A stretch of 16,957 nt of DNA from Endothia cerciana (Eukaryota; Ascomycota; Sordariomycetes; Diaporthales; Cryphonectriaceae), in NCBI GenBank assembly GCA_026119935.1, contig JALRMH010000122.1, positions 1 to 16,957 of the forward strand, in the 5' to 3' direction. Under the pieces are notes generated by a model that had not been told where the DNA came from, ran no database searches, and worked only from the letters and a program-made list of their open reading frames with translations. Numbering within the stretch: position 1 is the stretch's first letter; the number at the start of each line of letters is the position of its first letter. Made by a program: the position numbers and the translations under genes. Positions 16,680-16,957 of this stretch are shown one piece after another.

Positions 16680-16957
16680 CGAACCCGAACCCGCGCCCGA
16701 ACCCGAACCTGAACCTGCGCCCGAACCCGAACCCGCGCCTGCGCCCTTGCTTAAACCTATACCTTTGCTTAAACTTATACTTTTATTTAAATCTATATTT
16801 TTGCTTAAATCTGCATTTTTGCTTAAACTTATACTTTTATTTAAACCTGCACTTTTGCTTAAATTTATATTTTTATTTAAACTTATACTTTTATTTAAAT
16901 TTATACTTTTATTTAAACTTATATTTTTATTTAAATTTATACTTTTATTTAAATTTA
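16680..16957. repeat. 6-bp / 18-bp tandem array with GC-to-AT gradient
   Basis: A hexamer register runs without a break from 16680 to the window end. The first part uses CGAACC, CGCGCC, TGAACC and TGCGCC. From 16751 the units form 18-mers such as TTAAACCTATACCTTTGC, grading to TTAAATTTATACTTTTAT; there are 11 full units plus half a unit. Differences between units are largely C/T and G/A. The array continues beyond the window. It could be a decaying minisatellite or subtelomeric repeat. Read as protein the first part would be Pro-Glu/Pro-Ala repeats, but no gene context supports coding. Confidence 0.8.

Noticed and set aside
16640..16680. Telomeric repeat (CTAACCCTA near 16656)
   Set aside because: Only a single unit is present. 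The adjacent hexamers (CGAACC, CGCGCC) are not TTAGGG repeats.
1..16957. CRISPR array or bacterial operon
   Set aside because: No regularly spaced identical repeats with unique spacers, no ribosome-binding sites, and clear spliceosomal-type introns.

Overview
The window looks like an AT-rich, non-functional stretch of a filamentous ascomycete (Pezizomycotina-type) genome that has been through repeat-induced point mutation (RIP). TpA is very common while CpA and TpG are scarce almost everywhere; for example 601-660 has 11 TA, 0 CA and 2 TG. Long reading frames survive, but they are punctuated by TAG/TAA where CAG/CAA (Gln) or TGG (Trp) would be expected. Fungal-type introns with pyrimidine tracts are still visible. 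I see no intact gene, no rRNA or tRNA, and no recognisable reverse transcriptase, integrase or transposase motif. The species cannot be named from the sequence.

Layout. 1-300 is AT-rich filler with purine tracts. 318-5570 (+) is one continuous decayed frame of about 1,750 codons. 5571-5655 is a pyrimidine-rich junction with two copies of a short palindrome. 5656-13704 (-) is a second giant decayed gene, convergent with the first. It has about six exons, and reading phase is conserved across introns 2, 3, 4 and 5. 13705-14380 is the upstream region of that gene. 14383-14893 holds a tandem array of ~150-bp units separated by T-runs. 14894-16118 is AT-rich, with a TA-rich tract, a short coding-like stretch (15326-15660) and a GAAA microsatellite. 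From about 16120 the composition changes to a GC-richer, weakly mutated island with a G-run cluster and a strong hairpin. From 16680 to the window end runs a 6/18-bp array that passes from GC-rich to almost pure A+T units.

The most interesting signal is a near-palindromic 16-mer (best copy GGACTTAATTAGGTCC, 12885-12900). It recurs at least 16 times, usually as inverted pairs about 25-75 bp apart. These pairs sit mainly inside the proposed introns of the minus-strand gene, beside polypyrimidine/polypurine tracts. This resembles introner-like or MITE-like hairpin elements that created or colonised introns.

The two convergent giant genes may be the two halves of one large mobile element, or a duplicated host segment silenced by RIP. 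I do not recognise either protein, so no function is assigned. Exon ends are proposals read by eye.
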